This document shows positions 6,509 to 8,277 of a DNA stretch of 8,277 nt, one piece after another. A model generated the notes under the pieces. The model did no database searches. It had not been told where the DNA came from and saw nothing but the letters and a program-made list of their open reading frames with translations. Source of the stretch: UBA11606 sp039815945 (GTDB lineage: Bacteria > Actinomycetota > Acidimicrobiia > Acidimicrobiales > Aldehydirespiratoraceae). How positions within the stretch are numbered: position 1 is the first letter of the stretch; each line of letters begins with the position of its first letter. The stretch lies in NCBI GenBank assembly GCA_039815945.1, contig JBCBYI010000180.1:1-8277 (forward strand). Direction: 5' to 3'. The position numbers and the translations under genes are program-made.

Positions 6509-7113
6509 CCGTCCTCGGCATCATCGGTGCCGGCGGCCACGGGCGCGAGGCCCATGCCGTCGCGCTCGCCGCCGGGCGCTGGGCCGACATCGTGCTCTTC
6601 GACGACGGCGACGTGGCGACCGACCGGCTGGCCCGGATCGGCGTCGAGACCGTCCACCCCGTCGCAGAACTGTCCGATCGCTGTGACGAGTTCGTCGTCG
6701 CGATCGGGTCCGTCGAGGTCCGCGCCCGCATCGCCGCCGAGATCGGCGAGACGCTGCCCGGCGCCGTGCTCGTCGCCCCCACGGCGTCGGTCGGCACCGA
6801 CGTCGAACTCGGAGCCGGCGTGATGGTCTACGACTCCTCGACGATCACGACCAACGTCGTGATCGACGCGCACAGCCATGTCAACGCCGGCTGTGTGGTG
6901 AGCCACGACGTGCGGATCGGAGCCGGTGTCAGCCTCTCCCCCGGCGTGCTGCTCAACGGTGAGGTCACCGTGGAGGACCACGTCTTCCTCGGCAGCGGCG
7001 CGATCGTGCTGCCGGGCCGGACCATCGGTCAGGGGGCGGTCGTCGGCGCCGGCGCGGTCGTGGTCGACGATGTCGCGGCCGGTGCGACCGTGACGGGCGT
7101 GCCCGCTCGCTGA
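6505..7113 (+). CDS. pglD: PglD-like UDP-sugar acetyltransferase (left-handed beta-helix)
   Basis: A 202-residue NeuD/PglD-family enzyme expected to acetylate the C4 amino group of a UDP-4-amino-sugar with acetyl-CoA. The N-terminal UDP-binding domain starts with IIGAGGHGREAHAV (6-19). From about residue 88 there are hexapeptide repeats typical of a left-handed beta-helix. NAGCVVSHDVRIG (127-139) contains H134, matching the catalytic His of the family. The protein ends VTGVPAR, a normal family terminus though short of the usual lysine-containing tail. ATG 6505 overlaps the upstream stop as ATGA, and GAGG at 6497-6500 lies four bases ahead. The last 85 nt are also coding on the other strand. 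PglD is favoured by the adjacent PglC-like gene and the presence of an aminotransferase and a dehydratase; NeuD-type sialic-acid O-acetylation is less likely, because no sialic-acid genes are seen. Confidence 0.9.
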   Translation: MTVLGIIGAGGHGREAHAVALAAGRWADIVLFDDGDVATDRLARIGVETVHPVAELSDRCDEFVVAIGSVEVRARIAAEIGETLPGAVLVAPTASVGTDVELGAGVMVYDSSTITTNVVIDAHSHVNAGCVVSHDVRIGAGVSLSPGVLLNGEVTVEDHVFLGSGAIVLPGRTIGQGAVVGAGAVVVDDVAAGATVTGVPAR

Positions 7114-7667
7114 CGACGGCGCCGCCAGCCGAGCATCTCCAGCCCGACACGTGTGACGACCGCCCAGCCGACTGCGGCGACGAGGGCGAGCAGCAACTGT
7201 GACGGACGTCCGACCGAGCCGACGAGCGCGGCGACCGGAGCGATGACGGCGGTCGCGAGCACGGCGACGCCCGGCCGGCCGAGCCCGAGGGCCACCGCGC
7301 CGAGGAGGACCATGCCACCGATGAGCGGCGCCTCGGTGTCGGCTACGAGGCCCCACACCGCGGCCAGCGGGACACCGGCGACGAGACCGGCGGCGCGCAC
7401 CGACCGATGACGCATCGGCTCGGCGATCGCCGCGATCAGCGCTGCGGCGACGATCACCCCGAGCAGCGCCCACAGCGGCGACGGTCGGTCGACGAACGCG
7501 TCCCCCAGGCCACCGTGGCGGCGCTCGAAGGTCACGCCGGCCGCCGCGACGACGAGCAGCGGGCCGGTCGCCGAGAACCGGGCGACGAGGCCGACCACGA
7601 CACCCACCACGAGCGCGGCGATCGCATCCTCGGGATGCAGGGGGCCGCTCGGGATCAGGGCGTCCAC
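7029..7667 (-). CDS. Polytopic membrane protein of unknown function
   Basis: I do not recognise this 212-residue protein. It is strongly hydrophobic, with about six likely transmembrane segments near residues 15-31, 64-83, 92-110, 114-130, 133-152 and 157-175, and possibly another at 34-46. The last segment is followed by a basic stretch, WRRRRQR (181-187), which by the positive-inside rule places the tail in the cytoplasm. The final 25 residues are low-complexity Ala/Thr/Pro. It starts at GTG 7667, 7 nt after the dehydratase stop. Its AGGG (7673-7676) overlaps that TAG stop, so the two genes are probably one operon. It seems too small for a Wzx flippase or Wzy polymerase. The C-terminal codons lie antisense to the end of the acetyltransferase gene. 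The hydrophobic pattern and operon spacing support a real gene; its role is unknown. Confidence 0.7.
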   Translation of the reverse strand: MDALIPSGPLHPEDAIAALVVGVVVGLVARFSATGPLLVVAAAGVTFERRHGGLGDAFVDRPSPLWALLGVIVAAALIAAIAEPMRHRSVRAAGLVAGVPLAAVWGLVADTEAPLIGGMVLLGAVALGLGRPGVAVLATAVIAPVAALVGSVGRPSQLLLALVAAVGWAVVTRVGLEMLGWRRRRQRAGTPVTVAPAATSSTTTAPAPTTAP

Positions 7668-7674
7668 GGTCGCC

Positions 7675-8277
7675 CTAGATCGTGACGGTCTCGTCGGTCG
7701 GCGAGACGAGGCACAGCTCGATCACCGACCGCTTGAGCTGGTCGGGGTCATCGGAGCCGAGCACCTCGAGCCGCAACGGCGACAGCGGCGGGATCTTGCA
7801 GTGCGAGATCAGCGGATGAGCGTGGCGATCGTCGAGCTCGGCCTGGCCGAGGAGCACCTCGTGCATCTTCTCGCCGGGGCGCAGCCCGGTGAACACGATC
7901 TCGATCGGGCGATCGGCCTGGGCGGCGAGCCGCTTGGCGACGTCGACGATCTTCACCGGTTCGCCCATGTCGAGCACCAGCGCCTCGCCCGGCAAGCCGA
8001 CGGCGCCGGCCTGGATCACGAGCTGCACGGCTTCCTGCACCGTCATGAAGTAGCGGGTGACGTCGGGGTGGGTCACGGTGATCGGACCGCCCTCGGCGAC
8101 CTGCTTCTCGAAGGCGCCCAGCATCGAACCTCGGCTGCCGAGCACATTGCCGAACCGCACCGACAGGTAGGTGCCCTCTTCGCGGGCGGCGAACCACGAC
8201 GTCAGCTGTTCCGCGACCCGCTTGGTGTAGCCGAGGACGGAGGTCGGGTCGGCGGCCTTGTCGGTGCTGATGTTGAC
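7675..8277 (-). CDS. PglF/CapD/FlaA1-like nucleotide-sugar 4,6-dehydratase (C-terminal part; 5' end beyond window)
   Basis: The frame is open to the window edge and shows the last 200 residues of a polysaccharide-biosynthesis dehydratase. Full-length membrane-anchored members have about 600 residues, so some 400, including the N-terminal membrane domain and cofactor fold, should lie past base 8277. Seen: VNISTDKAADPTSVLGYTKR at the edge; RFGNVLGSRGSM; ITVTHPDVTRYFMTVQEAV; and FTGLRPGEKMHEVLL, all diagnostic blocks. STDK (codons 8268-8257) holds the Asp-Lys pair used by PglF. The Tyr position of the SDR YxxxK motif is Leu (codon 8235-8233), where PglF has Met. The GTG at 8160 is internal and not a start. 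The enzyme would convert UDP-GlcNAc to the 4-keto-6-deoxy sugar, the substrate for the PglE-like aminotransferase. It heads a pair with the downstream membrane protein. Confidence 0.92.
   Translation of the reverse strand, partial: VNISTDKAADPTSVLGYTKRVAEQLTSWFAAREEGTYLSVRFGNVLGSRGSMLGAFEKQVAEGGPITVTHPDVTRYFMTVQEAVQLVIQAGAVGLPGEALVLDMGEPVKIVDVAKRLAAQADRPIEIVFTGLRPGEKMHEVLLGQAELDDRHAHPLISHCKIPPLSPLRLEVLGSDDPDQLKRSVIELCLVSPTDETVTI

Noticed and set aside
6277..7473. 398-codon minus-strand open frame opposite the PglC- and PglD-like genes
   Set aside because: Composition is typical of an antisense shadow, and it conflicts with three better supported genes.
1..8277. Mobile elements, CRISPR arrays, tRNA or rRNA genes, defence systems
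   Set aside because: No transposase or integrase motifs, spaced direct repeats, or tRNA/rRNA signatures were seen. All substantial coding regions are accounted for by glycan-type genes or one membrane protein.

Overview
The window is a stretch of very GC-rich, densely packed bacterial DNA. Almost all of it is coding. Start codons are GTG or ATG, stop/start overlaps of the GTGA, ATGA and TGATG type are frequent, and third codon positions are strongly GC-biased. This suggests an actinobacterium, possibly a marine or freshwater lineage such as Acidimicrobiia; that placement is inference from composition and gene style. Nothing points to phage, transposons, CRISPR, rRNA or tRNA genes.

The content is a surface-glycan (lipid-linked oligosaccharide or exopolysaccharide) locus in four blocks of alternating strand. 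Block 1 (plus, 1-2002) holds the 3' part of a DegT/PglE-like sugar aminotransferase, translationally coupled to a GT4 glycosyltransferase. Block 2 (minus, 1954-3920) holds a polysaccharide deacetylase followed by a second GT4 glycosyltransferase with a PglA-like N-terminal motif. Block 3 (plus, 3979-7113) holds a GNAT-type acyltransferase, an NDP-sugar 4-epimerase of the GalE/Gne/WbpP type, a small PglC-like phosphoglycosyl transferase and a PglD-like sugar O/N-acetyltransferase; the last three are tightly coupled. Block 4 (minus, 7029-8277) holds the 3' part of a PglF/CapD-like nucleotide-sugar 4,6-dehydratase, followed by a small unrecognised polytopic membrane protein.

Together the dehydratase, aminotransferase and acetyltransferase are the three activities that turn UDP-GlcNAc into UDP-N,N'-diacetylbacillosamine. 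The PglC-like enzyme would load that sugar (or a relative) onto undecaprenyl phosphate. The epimerase could supply a galacto-configured sugar, and the two GT4 enzymes would extend the chain. The parts list resembles the Campylobacter pgl locus, but here it is split over both strands and both ends of the window. No oligosaccharyltransferase, flippase or polymerase is visible, so the final acceptor is unknown.

The gene blocks meet tail-to-tail in two coding overlaps (49 and 85 nt). The only two sizeable non-coding gaps are a 58-nt divergent spacer with a leaderless-type promoter candidate and a 68-nt gap carrying a 14-bp perfect palindrome and a strong ribosome binding site. No non-coding stretch reaches 300 bases.
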